From Lysobacterales bacterium CG02_land_8_20_14_3_00_62_12 (GTDB lineage: Bacteria; Pseudomonadota; Gammaproteobacteria; Xanthomonadales; Ahniellaceae): a stretch of 14,994 nucleotides of DNA. The position numbers were made by a program, and so were the translations under genes. The notes beneath the pieces are model-generated. The model saw nothing but the letters and a program-made list of their open reading frames with translations, searched no databases and was not told the origin of the DNA. Of this stretch, positions 14,891 through 14,994 are shown in pieces (the first letter of the stretch is position 1; every line of letters begins with the position of its first letter). Location: NCBI GenBank assembly GCA_002785585.1, contig PEUI01000099.1:1-14994 (forward strand). Reading direction: 5' to 3'.

Positions 14891-14983
14891 ACAACGCCAG
14901 CTGCGCTTTCCACAAGCGCTTAGGCGTCGCGCAGAAATAACTTGCGCAGATTGCGCCGGACTTTCGTTCGCCTGCAAGGCGCA
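14891..14983 (+). promoter_or_regulatory. Post-ftsZ interval with competing GCGC hairpins
   Basis: No gene is seen here. GCGCTT (14903-14908) pairs with AAGCGC (14914-14919) around TCCAC. GCGCA (14944-14948) pairs with TGCGC (14952-14956). The latter strand can instead pair as TGCGCC (14952-14957) with GGCGCA (14978-14983), just before a ribosome site. CTGCGC (14901-14906) can also pair with GCGCAG at 14929-14934 or 14944-14949. These pairings exclude one another. No T run follows any stem, so a strong intrinsic terminator for ftsZ is not visible. Confidence 0.4.
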
Positions 14984-14985
14984 CA

Positions 14986-14993
14986 AAGGGGAG
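14986..14993 (+). promoter_or_regulatory. Probable ribosome-binding site of the next gene
   Basis: AAGGGGAG lies at the very end of the window, resembling the ftsZ ribosome site. The start codon it would serve lies beyond the window. In gammaproteobacterial dcw clusters the next gene is usually lpxC (lipid A biosynthesis), so this is inferred by synteny only. Confidence 0.5.
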
Positions 14994-14994
14994 C

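Overview
This is a GC-rich window holding most of a division and cell wall (dcw) cluster, with every gene on the + strand. The order is rsmH (3' part only), ftsL, ftsI, murE, murF, mraY, ftsW, murG, murC, ddlB, ftsQ, ftsA, ftsZ. This order, with ddlB directly after murC and no murB between them, together with a meso-diaminopimelate type MurE (DNPR motif) and an FtsZ tail ending in the proteobacterial peptide YLDIPAFLRRQAD, points to a Gram-negative gammaproteobacterium. The wording of FtsI and FtsZ feels closest to the Xanthomonadales (Lysobacterales), but that placement is from memory and is not tested here.

Layout. Positions 1-754 hold the end of rsmH and ftsL. Positions 755-1102 are an unusual 348-base interval between ftsL and ftsI. 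It holds a possible 75-codon ORF (879-1106) whose stop overlaps the ftsI start, plus several hairpins. Positions 1103-11505 run without a real gap through the peptidoglycan precursor genes (murE, murF, mraY, murG, murC, ddlB) and the septal synthase pair (ftsI, ftsW). Positions 11502-13540 hold ftsQ and ftsA. A 150-base spacer with two good hairpins (13541-13690) precedes ftsZ (13691-14890). The last 104 bases are non-coding and end in a ribosome-binding sequence for a gene that begins outside the window. By synteny that gene is probably lpxC, which cannot be confirmed here.

How it works together. MurC, MurE, MurF and DdlB complete the cytoplasmic UDP-MurNAc-pentapeptide. MraY loads it on undecaprenyl phosphate as lipid I, and MurG adds GlcNAc to make lipid II. 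FtsW and FtsI polymerise and crosslink lipid II at the septum. FtsL and FtsQ form part of the periplasmic activating complex. FtsA tethers FtsZ filaments to the membrane. Seven of the junctions are four-base ATGA stop/start overlaps, two are 11-base overlaps and one is a one-base gap, so the block looks like a single translationally coupled operon. The three real intervals (before ftsI, before ftsZ, after ftsZ) all contain predicted RNA structure and are the obvious places for regulation.

I found no clear sign of a novel multi-gene system: no mobile elements, tRNA or rRNA genes, CRISPR arrays or minus-strand genes are supported. The best candidates for something undescribed are the ftsL-ftsI interval with its coupled small ORF, the hairpins before ftsZ, and the alternative pairings after ftsZ.
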